Made by a program: the position numbers and the translations under genes. Shown one piece after another: positions 1 through 6,064 of a stretch of 8,502 nucleotides of DNA. Each line of letters opens with the position of its first letter. Within the stretch, counting starts at the first letter, position 1. Below the pieces are notes generated by a model. It was not told the DNA's origin, searched no databases, and saw nothing but the letters and a program-made list of their open reading frames with translations. Location of the stretch: assembly GCA_035762175.1 (NCBI GenBank), contig DASTPP010000387.1, positions 1 through 8,502 of the forward strand, read 5' to 3'. Source of the stretch: DASTPP01 sp035762175. GTDB lineage: Bacteria > Myxococcota_A > Polyangia > Polyangiales > Polyangiaceae.

Positions 1-300
1 GTCCGCGAGCTCAAGGCGATGCTCGAGCGCAAGGCGCCGCTCGAGCTCTTCGACGTGCGCACCGAGAAAGAGCGCGCCGTCGCGCGCATCGAGGGCGCGC
101 GCCTGCTCGACGCGGCGGCCGAGGCGCACCTGCGCTCGTTGCCGAAAGACGCGACCATCGTCTTTCACTGCCACCACGGGGGCCGCAGCCAGGCCGCCGC
201 CGAGCGCTTTCTGGCCGAGGGCTACCGCAACGTCTACAACGTCAAGGGCGGCATCGACGCCTGGTCGCTCGAAGTCGACCCCTCGGTGCCCCGGTACTGA
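1..300 (+). CDS. Rhodanese domain, C-terminal part of a probable monothiol glutaredoxin-rhodanese fusion (5'-truncated)
   Basis: The reading frame is open from base 1 and ends at TGA 298-300, so the gene starts outside the window. The 99 visible residues form a rhodanese-like domain: the strand-forming segment LELFDVRT near residues 14-21, then the active-site loop CHHGGRS with the candidate persulfide cysteine at visible residue 57 (codon 169-171), then YNVKGGIDAW and the C-terminal VPRY. Rhodanese domains carry sulfur as a cysteine persulfide in the cytoplasm. The loop CHHGGRSQAAA and the ending match, from memory of the family, the C-terminal half of Grx4-type monothiol glutaredoxins fused to rhodanese in proteobacteria and myxobacteria. 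The glutaredoxin half is not visible, so the fusion is inferred. The downstream BolA-family gene, 6 bases away, supports it because monothiol glutaredoxins partner with BolA proteins in Fe-S cluster handling. A stand-alone rhodanese with a short N-terminus is the alternative. Confidence 0.85.
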   Translation, partial: VRELKAMLERKAPLELFDVRTEKERAVARIEGARLLDAAAEAHLRSLPKDATIVFHCHHGGRSQAAAERFLAEGYRNVYNVKGGIDAWSLEVDPSVPRY

Positions 301-306
301 GCCGCC

Positions 307-564
307 ATGAGCGTCCACCTCACGTCGTTCCAGGGGTCGGTGACCCAGGCCATCCGCGACGCCATCGCCGCCGCCATCGCCGACGCGGTCGTCGAGGTCG
401 AGGGCTCGGGCGGGCACTACACCATCGCCGTCACGTCCGCCGCCTTCGCCGGCAAGAACCGCGTCGAGAGCCAGCGCCTGGTGCTCGGCGCGATCGCGCA
501 CCTGATGAAGGGCGACAACGCCCCCGTGCACGCGGTCGATAGCCTGCGCACGCGCACCCCGTAG
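307..564 (+). CDS. BolA/IbaG-family protein
   Basis: This 85-residue protein has the usual length of a single BolA domain. Visible hallmarks are the GGHYTIAVTSAAFAGKNRV stretch (residues 35-53), a helix with SQRLVLGAI (55-63), and the C-terminal HAVDSLRTRTP (75-85), where H75 matches the conserved BolA histidine that helps bind a shared [2Fe-2S] cluster with a glutaredoxin. In classical BolA the helix begins with an Arg-His-Arg motif. Here the histidine position is glutamine (S55-Q56-R57), which resembles the IbaG/BolA2 type more than stress-morphogene BolA. The ATG at 307 lies 6 bases after the upstream stop with no clear Shine-Dalgarno, suggesting translational coupling and one operon with the rhodanese/glutaredoxin gene. 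The likely role is cytoplasmic Fe-S cluster trafficking or redox regulation with that partner. Family assignment is firm; the exact role is inferred. Confidence 0.9.
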   Translation: MSVHLTSFQGSVTQAIRDAIAAAIADAVVEVEGSGGHYTIAVTSAAFAGKNRVESQRLVLGAIAHLMKGDNAPVHAVDSLRTRTP

Positions 565-621
565 GGCGGTTCGCCCGCGAAGGGCGCGCGTCGGGCGGCG
601 GGGGCGCGGGGCCCGCCGCGC
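564..621. terminator. Convergent-gene gap with short GC hairpins
   Basis: The plus-strand BolA gene and minus-strand kinase gene converge here. GGGCG (564-568)/CGCCC (572-576) and, mutually exclusive with it, CGCCC (572-576)/GGGCG (582-586) can form 5-bp stems just after the BolA stop. GCGCGG (604-609)/CCGCGC (616-621) forms a 6-bp stem with a 6-base loop just after the kinase stop. None is followed by a T tract, so rho-independent activity is doubtful. In DNA this GC-rich, such stems may arise by chance. Confidence 0.3.
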
Positions 622-2190
622 TCACAGGGCGCCGAGCACGCCCACGCACACGACGCAGCCGGCGAACGAGACGGCGCACGCGAGCACGATGAGCGCGATC
701 GCGGCGGCCGCCTTGGGCAGGGCGGGCGAGCCGCGGGGCGCGATCGTGGCGGGGGGCACGTGCACGAGCGGGGCGGGCGGGCGCCCCCAGCTGTTCTCGA
801 AGGGGTACGGGACGGGCGCGGGCGCCGGCGTCGGGGCGCCCGGCGGCGCGCCGCTCGGGTTCGACGCGCGGCCGCTGCTCTCGAGCAGCGCGGGCGAGGG
901 CGAGTCGGCCAGCGTGGCGGGCACGACGCGGGGCGGCGAGGTGGGCAGGGGGGCGGCGGCCGGGCCCGCGGGCTGGGGCCGCTGCCAGCCGCCGGGCGCG
1001 GGCGTCGGCAGGGCGCCGCCGCGCGGGGGCGCCGAGGGCTGCGAGGGGCCGCCCGAGGCCTGCGAGACGCGCGCGGCGCCCTCGTGCATGTACGAGGGTG
1101 GCGGGGTCGGCAGGGTGGCCGTGCCGCGCGAGGGCGTCGCGAGCGAGGTCGGGCCGCCGACGGCGCCCCCGGCCCCGGGGAGCGCGCGGGCTTGCTGGGC
1201 CGCGGCCGCGGCCGGGTTGGCGACCGTGGGGGGCGCGACGCCGAGCACCGAGGCGATGCGGGCGACGGTCGCGCGGGCGGCGGGCGGGCCGAAGGGCGCG
1301 ATCGCCTCGGCGAAGGCGGCGACATGCGGGAAGCGCCGCGCCGGATCTTTCTCGAGGCAGCAGGCGACCGCGGCCTCGAGCGCGGGCGGCAGATCGGGCC
1401 GGCGGGCGCGCAGCGGCCTCGGGCTGCCTTGCAAGATGGCGACGTGCAGCTCGGGCAGCGTCTCGGCCGCGAAGGGGCTCTCGGACGCGAGCAGCTCGTG
1501 CAGCACGACCCCGAGCGACCAAAGATCGGCGCGCGGATCGACGCGCCGCGCGTCGCGCAGCTGCTCGGGCGCCATGTAGCGGGGCGAGCCCATCAGGGCC
1601 GAGGTCGAGGTCAGGTCGAAGCCGGTGCCGCGGGTGCCGGCGGTCACCTTCGAGACGCCGAAGTCGAGCACCTTCACGAAGGGCGCGCCGTCGACGCCGC
1701 GCGTCAAGAATAGATTCGCCGGCTTCAGATCGCGGTGAATGAGGCCGGCGCGGTGGGCCTCGGCGAGCGCCTCGCAGGCCTGCAGCACGTACGCGACGGC
1801 CTCTTCGGCGGGCAGCGGGCCGCGCCGCTTGCACGCGCGGGCGAGGTCTTCACCCTCGAGGTACTCCATCACGAAATAGGGGGCGCCGCTCTCGAGGGTG
1901 CCGACGTCGAGCACCCGCGCGACGTGCTCACCGCGCAAGAGCGCCATCGCGCGCGCCTCGCGGGCGAAGCGCTCGACCGCCTCGCGCTCGACCCCGAGCT
2001 CGGGCAAGAGGAACTTGAGCGCGACGCGCTGGCGCAACGCCTCGTGCATCGCGGCGACGACCACGCCCATGCCCCCGACGCCGAGCACGCGCTCGACCCG
2101 GTACTTGCCGGCCAGCAGGTCGCCGGGCCGCACGGGAGCGCGGCGGTCGGGGCCGCCCCCCTTCGACGCAAGAGGGTTCACGGCCGCCAT
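622..2190 (-). CDS. Hanks-type serine/threonine protein kinase with C-terminal membrane anchor
   Basis: This 522-residue protein is a complete eukaryotic-like kinase (PknB family). The glycine-rich loop GVGGMG is at 37-42, the ATP lysine K59 is in VALK, and the helix-C glutamate is E78. The catalytic loop HRDLKPAN is at 152-159 (D154, K156, N159), DFG at 176-178 and APE at 207-209. DLWSLG follows at 222-227 and the terminal arginine is R285. All catalytic residues are present, and an RD kinase of this kind usually needs activation-loop phosphorylation; TSTSALMGS (194-202) offers sites. Residues about 320-490 form a Pro/Ala/Gly/Ser-rich linker, and residues about 494-520 form one hydrophobic segment ending at the C-terminus. 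No extracytoplasmic domain exists, so it is a cytoplasmic kinase tethered to the membrane. The ATG at 2190 is chosen because the kinase fold starts about 30 residues later; the frame upstream is low-complexity repeat DNA. GTGAGA upstream is a weak RBS. Substrates are unknown. Confidence 0.93.
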   Translation of the reverse strand: MAAVNPLASKGGGPDRRAPVRPGDLLAGKYRVERVLGVGGMGVVVAAMHEALRQRVALKFLLPELGVEREAVERFAREARAMALLRGEHVARVLDVGTLESGAPYFVMEYLEGEDLARACKRRGPLPAEEAVAYVLQACEALAEAHRAGLIHRDLKPANLFLTRGVDGAPFVKVLDFGVSKVTAGTRGTGFDLTSTSALMGSPRYMAPEQLRDARRVDPRADLWSLGVVLHELLASESPFAAETLPELHVAILQGSPRPLRARRPDLPPALEAAVACCLEKDPARRFPHVAAFAEAIAPFGPPAARATVARIASVLGVAPPTVANPAAAAAQQARALPGAGGAVGGPTSLATPSRGTATLPTPPPSYMHEGAARVSQASGGPSQPSAPPRGGALPTPAPGGWQRPQPAGPAAAPLPTSPPRVVPATLADSPSPALLESSGRASNPSGAPPGAPTPAPAPVPYPFENSWGRPPAPLVHVPPATIAPRGSPALPKAAAAIALIVLACAVSFAGCVVCVGVLGAL

Positions 2191-2390
2191 AGTCTCACGG
2201 GCGCCGCCGCCGCGCCAACGCCCGCCGCGGGCGGCGCCGGCCGAGGTCGACGCCCGGCCAGCCGGGGCCGCGGGGCGCCCGCGGGCTCTTCTCCGTCGGC
2301 GCCGCGAGGCGCCGCGGGCTCCGCTCCGTCGGGGCCGTGGGGCGCCGCGGGCTCCGCTCCGTCGGGGCCGCGGTGCGCCGCGGGCTCCGC
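2191..2390 (-). promoter_or_regulatory. Gap between ATPase stop and kinase start; repeat-filled, no clear promoter
   Basis: Two hundred bases separate the ATPase stop from the kinase start on the same strand. About two thirds is the 33-bp tandem repeat described separately. No convincing -35/-10 pair was seen, so the kinase may be read through from the ABC operon. In the ATPase frame no stop occurs for 70 codons after the TGA at 2393-2391. The next in-frame stop is TGA at 2180-2178, just inside the kinase gene. Confidence 0.35.
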
Positions 2391-2407
2391 TCAGTCGGGG
2401 CCGCGGG
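2275..2407. repeat. 33-bp tandem repeat, about four units, overlapping the ATPase stop codon
   Basis: Three 33-base units begin with GCGCCGCGGGCTCCGCT at 2309, 2342 and 2375 and differ at only a few bases. A fourth, degenerate 34-base unit covers 2275-2308. The period is 11 codons. Read on the minus strand in the ATPase frame, the units would encode variants of GPDGAEPAAPR. The unit nearest the gene carries TGA, the actual stop, where the others carry GGA. The unit length, absence of spacers and coding periodicity point to slippage or unequal recombination rather than a CRISPR array. Confidence 0.9.
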
Positions 2408-3155
2408 GCCGCTCGAGCGCCGGCACGAACACGACGCGGCCGTCGTCGCCCTTCAGGGCGTCGAACCGCAGGCCGAAGGCGCGCTCGAGCAGGGGCCCGG
2501 ACAGCACCTCGCGCGTCGGGCCGTCGGCGAGCACGCGCCCGCGCTCGAGCAAGATGGCCCGCGGCGCGTGCGAGGCGAAGGCGACGTCGTGCACGACCGC
2601 GAGCGTCGCGATGCCCGCGGCGGCGCGCGCGCGCAGGATGGCAAAGAGCTCGGCGCGGTGGGCGACGTCGAGGTGCGAGGTCGGCTCGTCGAGCAGCAAG
2701 ATGTCGGGCTCCTGGGCGAGGGCGCGGGCGAGCGCGACGCGCTGGCGCTCGCCGCCCGAGAGCGAGCCGACGCGCCGGTCGGCGAGCGCCGCCGTGCCCG
2801 TCTCGGCCATCGCCCGGTCGACCGCCTCGTCGTCGGCCCGGGTGTGCCCCTGCCACAGGCCCCGGTGCGGCAGGCGCCCGAGCCGCACCACGTCGCGGGC
2901 GTAGAAGTCGTCGGGCAGGCTGTCGGTCTGCACCAGGTAGGCGATGCGCCCGGCCGCCTTCGTCGGCACCTCGACCGAGCCCTCGCTCGGCGCGAGCACG
3001 CCCGCCAAGATGCGCAAGAGCGTCGTCTTGCCCGCGCCGTTCGGCCCGAGCAGGCAGGCGAAGTCGCCCGCGTAGAGCGCGAGCGAGACCTCGCGCAGCA
3101 CCTCGCGCCCGCCCACGCGGTAGCCGACGCCCGACGCCGAGAGGCGCAGCGTCAC
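2391..3155 (-). CDS. btuD: ABC transporter ATP-binding protein, BtuD/FecE family
   Basis: This 254-residue cytoplasmic ATPase powers the adjacent importer. Walker A GPNGAGKTT is at 37-45 (K43), the Q-loop glutamine is Q76, the signature LSGGERQ is at 132-138, Walker B ILLLDEP is at 152-158 (D156, E157), and the H-loop histidine is H189. The length and order are normal for iron-siderophore/cobalamin ATPases. The GTG start at 3155 overlaps the permease stop as GTGA, implying translational coupling; earlier candidate starts would extend into permease coding sequence. Its stop lies inside a tandem repeat, and one base change would extend the protein by 70 residues. The btuD symbol rests on the binding protein's resemblance to BtuF. 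Hemin or Fe-siderophore uptake remains possible because the ATPase alone cannot distinguish them. Confidence 0.94.
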   Translation of the reverse strand: MTLRLSASGVGYRVGGREVLREVSLALYAGDFACLLGPNGAGKTTLLRILAGVLAPSEGSVEVPTKAAGRIAYLVQTDSLPDDFYARDVVRLGRLPHRGLWQGHTRADDEAVDRAMAETGTAALADRRVGSLSGGERQRVALARALAQEPDILLLDEPTSHLDVAHRAELFAILRARAAAGIATLAVVHDVAFASHAPRAILLERGRVLADGPTREVLSGPLLERAFGLRFDALKGDDGRVVFVPALERPRGPD

Positions 3156-4177
3156 GGCCGCCCCCGCCGCAAGAGCCAGAGAAAGAAGGGCCCGCCGACC
3201 AGCGTCATGATGACGCCGACGGGCAGCTCGGACGGGCGCGCCAGCGTGCGGGCGCCGAGGTCGGCGAGCACCAAGAGGGCGCCGCCCCCGAGCGCCGAGG
3301 CCACGATGAGCGGCCGGTGCGAGGCGGCGCCGAGCCTGCGCATCACGTGCGGGGCGATGAGGCCGACGAAGCCGACCGAGCCCACGTGCGCGATGGCGGC
3401 GCCGGTCGCCAGGCTCGCGCCGGCGATGACCGCGAGCCGCGTCGGGCGCACGCGCACGCCGAGCGTGTAGGCCGTGTCGTCGCCGAGCTGCAGCGCGTCG
3501 AGCGCCCGGCCCTGCGCGAAGAGCGTCGCGACCCCGGCGAGCGCGTAGGGCAGCAGGCCGCGCGCCTCGGCCCAGCCCGCGAGCGCCAGGTTGCCGAGCG
3601 TCCACGAGACCACGGCGCGCAGCCGCTCGCCGTCGCGCAGCACCAGGTACGCCGTCGCCGCCGTCAAAATGCTGCTCACCACGACGCCCGCCAGCACCAG
3701 CGAGTCGTTCGTCGCCCGCGGCCCCGCGCGCGCGACCGCGAGCGTCAGGAGCACCGCGCCGAGCCCACCCGCGAAGGCGAAGGCCGGCCCGAACGCGCCC
3801 GCGCCGAACTCGGCCCCGCCCCCGTGCCCGAGCACGAGCCCCGCCGCCGTCGCCCCGAGCGCCGCGCCGCTCGCGACGCCGAGCAGGTACGGGTCGGCCA
3901 GCGGGTTGCGGAAGAGCCCCTGCGTCGCCGCGCCCGAGGCGCCCAGGCTCGCGCCGACGAGGGCGCCGGCGACCACCCGCGGCAGCCGCACCTCCCAGAC
4001 GATGCGCTCGAGCGCGCCGAGGCTCGCCGCCTTGCCGGTCAGGCCCTTGCCGATCGCCGCGAGCGTCACCGCCGGCGGCACCCGCAGCGTGCCGAGCCCC
4101 ACCGCGAGCAGCACCGCCAAGGCGAGCAGCGCCCCCGCCACCGCCACCGCCGCCGTCGCGCGAGCGCGCGGGCTCAC
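3152..4177 (-). CDS. btuC: ABC transporter permease, BtuC/FecCD family
   Basis: This 341-residue polytopic inner-membrane protein is of the BtuC/FecCD family, which normally works as a homodimer with about ten membrane helices per subunit. Recognisable blocks are RLPRVVAGALVGASLGASG (64-82) followed by TQGLFRNPLADPYLLGVASG (85-104), both typical of the family. The cytoplasmic coupling region VGFVGLIAPHVMRR (268-281) docks on the ATPase, and the terminal SELPVGVIMTLVGGPFFLWL (316-335) is also typical. The first hydrophobic segment is about 8-30. The GTG at 4177 overlaps the binding-protein stop as GTGA, and the gene's own stop overlaps the ATPase GTG the same way, so the three are stoichiometrically coupled. 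The substrate is assigned through the binding protein: probably cobalamin or a related corrinoid, less likely heme or a siderophore. Confidence 0.94.
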   Translation of the reverse strand: MSPRARATAAVAVAGALLALAVLLAVGLGTLRVPPAVTLAAIGKGLTGKAASLGALERIVWEVRLPRVVAGALVGASLGASGAATQGLFRNPLADPYLLGVASGAALGATAAGLVLGHGGGAEFGAGAFGPAFAFAGGLGAVLLTLAVARAGPRATNDSLVLAGVVVSSILTAATAYLVLRDGERLRAVVSWTLGNLALAGWAEARGLLPYALAGVATLFAQGRALDALQLGDDTAYTLGVRVRPTRLAVIAGASLATGAAIAHVGSVGFVGLIAPHVMRRLGAASHRPLIVASALGGGALLVLADLGARTLARPSELPVGVIMTLVGGPFFLWLLRRGRP

Positions 4178-5061
4178 CCGAGCGCCCCCGGGTGCACGAT
4201 CTCGGCGAGAATGCGCAGCCCCTCGCCGAGCCGCGGGCCCGGCCGCGTGATGACCGTGCGCTCTTCGGGCGTCAGCTGCCGCACCCGCCCCGCGCGCACC
4301 GCCGCGATCGCCCCCCAGCCGGGCCGCGCGCGCGCCTCGCCGAGCGACAGGCCCACCATGACCTCGGGGTCGGCCGACACGACGAGCTCGGGCGCGATCT
4401 TCGGAAAGTCGCCGAGCCCCTCGGGCACCACGTTGCGCCCCCCCGCCTTCGCGATCAGCGTGCCCACGAACGAGCGCGGGCCGACGGTGTAGGGCGTCGC
4501 GTCGATCTCGTAATAGACCCGCACCGGCGGCCGCCCGCCGAGCGCCCCCTCGACCCGCCCGACCTCGCGCTTGAGGGCGGCCCCCACCGCCTCGGCCTCG
4601 GCCGCCCGGCCGACCAGGCGCCCGAGCGCCGACGTCACCGCGAACACCTCGTCGTACGACTGCGCCGAGCCCGCCCACACCGTCAGCCCCGCCCGCTCGA
4701 GCGCCACGGCCTGCGCGCCGAACTCGGAGCAGACGACCAGGTCGGGCGTGAGCGCCAGCACCCGCTCGACGTTGATGGTCTCGAGCCCCCCGACCGAGGG
4801 CAGCGCCCGCGCCTCGGGCGGGTGGTCGCTGAAGTCGTCGCGCCCGACGAGCCGCGGGCCCGCGCCGAGCGCGTAGAGCGTCTCGGTGTTCGCCGGCATC
4901 AAGCTGACGATGCGCTGCGGCTCGCGCTCGAGCCGCACCAGCCGCCCGAGATCGTCGCGCGGCGCCTCGCCGCCCCCGCCGCCCGCCTTGCGGCCCCGGC
5001 CGCAGCCGGCCAAAAGGGCCAGAGAGCCCCCGAGCACCGCCCTTCGAGACGCGGCCGCCAT
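4174..5061 (-). CDS. btuF: ABC transporter substrate-binding lipoprotein, BtuF-like (cobalamin/corrinoid?)
   Basis: This 295-residue protein has a signal sequence with a twin-arginine-like SRRAVLGG (5-12) and a lipobox LAGC ending at C20, so it is probably an exported lipoprotein, possibly through Tat. A glycine-rich tether (27-31) precedes a periplasmic-binding domain of the BtuF/FhuD/TroA-like class. RIVSLMPANTETL (50-62), DFSDHPPEARALPSVGG (76-92) and INVERVLALTPDLVV (96-110) align well with remembered E. coli BtuF blocks (PANTE, YSDYPP, NLERIVALKPDLV), favouring a corrinoid over a siderophore. YYEIDATPYTVGP (183-195) and LGDFPKIAPELVV (216-228) are the usual C-lobe features. E60 and E94 are candidates for the lobe glutamates that dock on permease arginines. 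The ATG at 5061 follows a GAGAG sequence. It is the first gene of the three-gene operon. Substrate assignment is moderate: no cobalamin riboswitch was found. Confidence 0.9.
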   Translation of the reverse strand: MAAASRRAVLGGSLALLAGCGRGRKAGGGGGEAPRDDLGRLVRLEREPQRIVSLMPANTETLYALGAGPRLVGRDDFSDHPPEARALPSVGGLETINVERVLALTPDLVVCSEFGAQAVALERAGLTVWAGSAQSYDEVFAVTSALGRLVGRAAEAEAVGAALKREVGRVEGALGGRPPVRVYYEIDATPYTVGPRSFVGTLIAKAGGRNVVPEGLGDFPKIAPELVVSADPEVMVGLSLGEARARPGWGAIAAVRAGRVRQLTPEERTVITRPGPRLGEGLRILAEIVHPGALG

Positions 5062-5100
5062 CGCTCTCTACCCCATACGCGCCCGCCGCGCCGAACGATA
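5062..5100 (-). promoter_or_regulatory. btuF leader segment with Shine-Dalgarno-like GAGAG
   Basis: This is the only part of the btuF upstream region not covered by the palindromic element. On the minus strand it holds GTAGAGAGCG directly before the ATG, a usable purine-rich ribosome-binding site. A tiny ATG-GGG-TAG reading frame sits just upstream and is probably chance. No convincing promoter hexamers or B12-box (GCCACTG) were seen in the whole 5062-5356 gap. Confidence 0.4.
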
Positions 5101-5340
5101 GCCCCAACGACGCGGCCCGGACTCAAAGTCCGGGGCACGGCGTAACCCCTTCGTGCCGCGCGGAAGCGGGCCGGTCCGGCGCGCAAAGTCCGGCCCTCGC
5201 TGGGGCCGGACTCCCGCGGGCTACGCTTGCCGGGCGAGCGCGCGTCAGCGGCTCGCGGCGCGCGAGCCCGGCCCCAACGAGGGCCGGGCTTTGCTCTCCG
5301 TTCGAGCGGGTGACGCCGTGCCCCGTACTTCAGTGCGGGG
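5101..5340. repeat. Composite palindromic element of four hairpins (REP/BIME- or MITE-like)
   Basis: The gap between btuF and the response regulator is filled by a nested inverted repeat. Hairpins are H1 5116-5134 (8-bp stem, CAA loop), H2 5187-5212 (10-bp stem, 6-base loop), H3 5265-5290 (10-bp stem, 6-base loop) and H4 5321-5340 (8-bp stem with one G-T pair, TTCA loop). H2 with its flanks (5183-5213) and H3 with its flanks (5264-5294) are inverted copies identical at 28 of 31 positions. GGGGCACGGCGTAAC next to H1 (5132-5146) is inverted next to H4 (5310-5324) with one mismatch. CAAAGTCCGG recurs in H1 and H2, and GCCCCAACGA at 5101 and 5271. It carries no transposase and no credible gene. 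It could terminate the regulator operon, attenuate btuF, or be a mobile non-coding repeat. Confidence 0.85.
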
Positions 5341-5356
5341 CCGCCCGCCGCCTGCA

Positions 5357-6064
5357 TCAAAGCCCCAGCCGCCGCCGCAGCCGCCTCGCCACCGCCCGCG
5401 AGACCGGCACCGCCCCCCCGCCGTCGAGGTGCGCGACGTAGCCCCCGCTCGCCTGCGGCTCGAGGCGCCGCACCCGCGAAAGGTTGACGAGCGCCTGCCG
5501 GTGCACCCGCTCGAAGCCCCCGAGCTTCGCGCCCAGCTTGCCCAGGCTCGCCTCGGTGAGCACCCGCCCCTGCTCGAGGCTCACGACCGCGGTTAGCGCG
5601 CCCTCGACCTCGACGTGCGTGATCTGGGCCGGATCGAGCAAGAGCACCCCCCGCGCCGTCTCGACCGCGAGGCGCTCGGCCCCGCCCGGCGAGGCCGGCG
5701 AGAGCTGCCGCCGCGCCCGCTCGAGCGCGCGCCCGAGCCGCGCCGCCTCGACCGGCTTGACGACGTAGTCGACCGCGCCGACCTCGAAGGCCTCGAGCGC
5801 GTGGTTCTCGTGGGCGGTCGCGAAGATGACGAGCGGCCCGCCCTCGGGCAAGAGCGCCCCGGCCTCGAGCCCCGAGAGCCCCGGCATGCCGATGTCGAGC
5901 ACCACGACGTCGCAGTCTTCGTCGTCGAGCCGCCGCAAGAGCTCTTCGGCGCTCTCGCAGGCCCCGAGAAACTCGACCCCCGGCATCGCCCCGAGCAGCC
6001 GCTCGAGCCGCTTGCGCGCCAAAAGCTCGTCGTCGGCCGCGAGCACGCGCAAGACCGGCCTCAT
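5357..6064 (-). CDS. LytTR-family response regulator
   Basis: This 235-residue transcription factor combines an N-terminal receiver domain (about 5-120) with a C-terminal LytTR DNA-binding domain (about 130-232). Receiver landmarks are the acidic pair D11/D12, phospho-acceptor D57 in VVVLDIGMPGLSG, T83 in FATAH, and K103 in the VVKPVEAARL segment. The LytTR part shows the typical FERVHRQALVNLSRVRRLEP (184-203) and ends with a basic helix. The length matches the LytR/AlgR class. Its ATG at 6064 overlaps the sensor-kinase stop as ATGA, so the two are translationally coupled and almost certainly form a cognate pair. Targets are unknown. LytTR proteins usually bind direct repeats of short motifs near promoters; the hairpin element downstream and the repeats upstream of the kinase gene are candidates to test, not demonstrated sites. 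Confidence 0.95.
   Translation of the reverse strand: MRPVLRVLAADDELLARKRLERLLGAMPGVEFLGACESAEELLRRLDDEDCDVVVLDIGMPGLSGLEAGALLPEGGPLVIFATAHENHALEAFEVGAVDYVVKPVEAARLGRALERARRQLSPASPGGAERLAVETARGVLLLDPAQITHVEVEGALTAVVSLEQGRVLTEASLGKLGAKLGGFERVHRQALVNLSRVRRLEPQASGGYVAHLDGGGAVPVSRAVARRLRRRLGL

Noticed and set aside
2275..2407. CRISPR-like array
   Set aside because: The 33-base units abut directly with no spacers and have an 11-codon period, so this is a simple tandem repeat.
2191..2856. N-terminal extension of the kinase up to 2856
   Set aside because: The extension runs through the tandem repeat and into ATPase coding sequence in another frame. The kinase fold and a sensible ATG begin at 2190.
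1898..4492. Very long plus-strand open frame opposite the kinase and ABC genes
   Set aside because: It is an Arg/Ala/Pro-rich low-complexity shadow of well-supported minus-strand genes. It has no family resemblance and arises from the near absence of AT-rich stop codons.
5062..5356. Cobalamin riboswitch
   Set aside because: No B12-box-like GCCACTG and no matching fold was seen; the gap is accounted for by the four-hairpin palindromic element.
5153..5596. Small genes on both strands within and beside the palindromic element
   Set aside because: The predicted peptides on the two strands resemble each other (for example GDAVPRT and GYAVPRT) only because the DNA is an inverted repeat. They overlap the regulator gene or non-coding repeat DNA.
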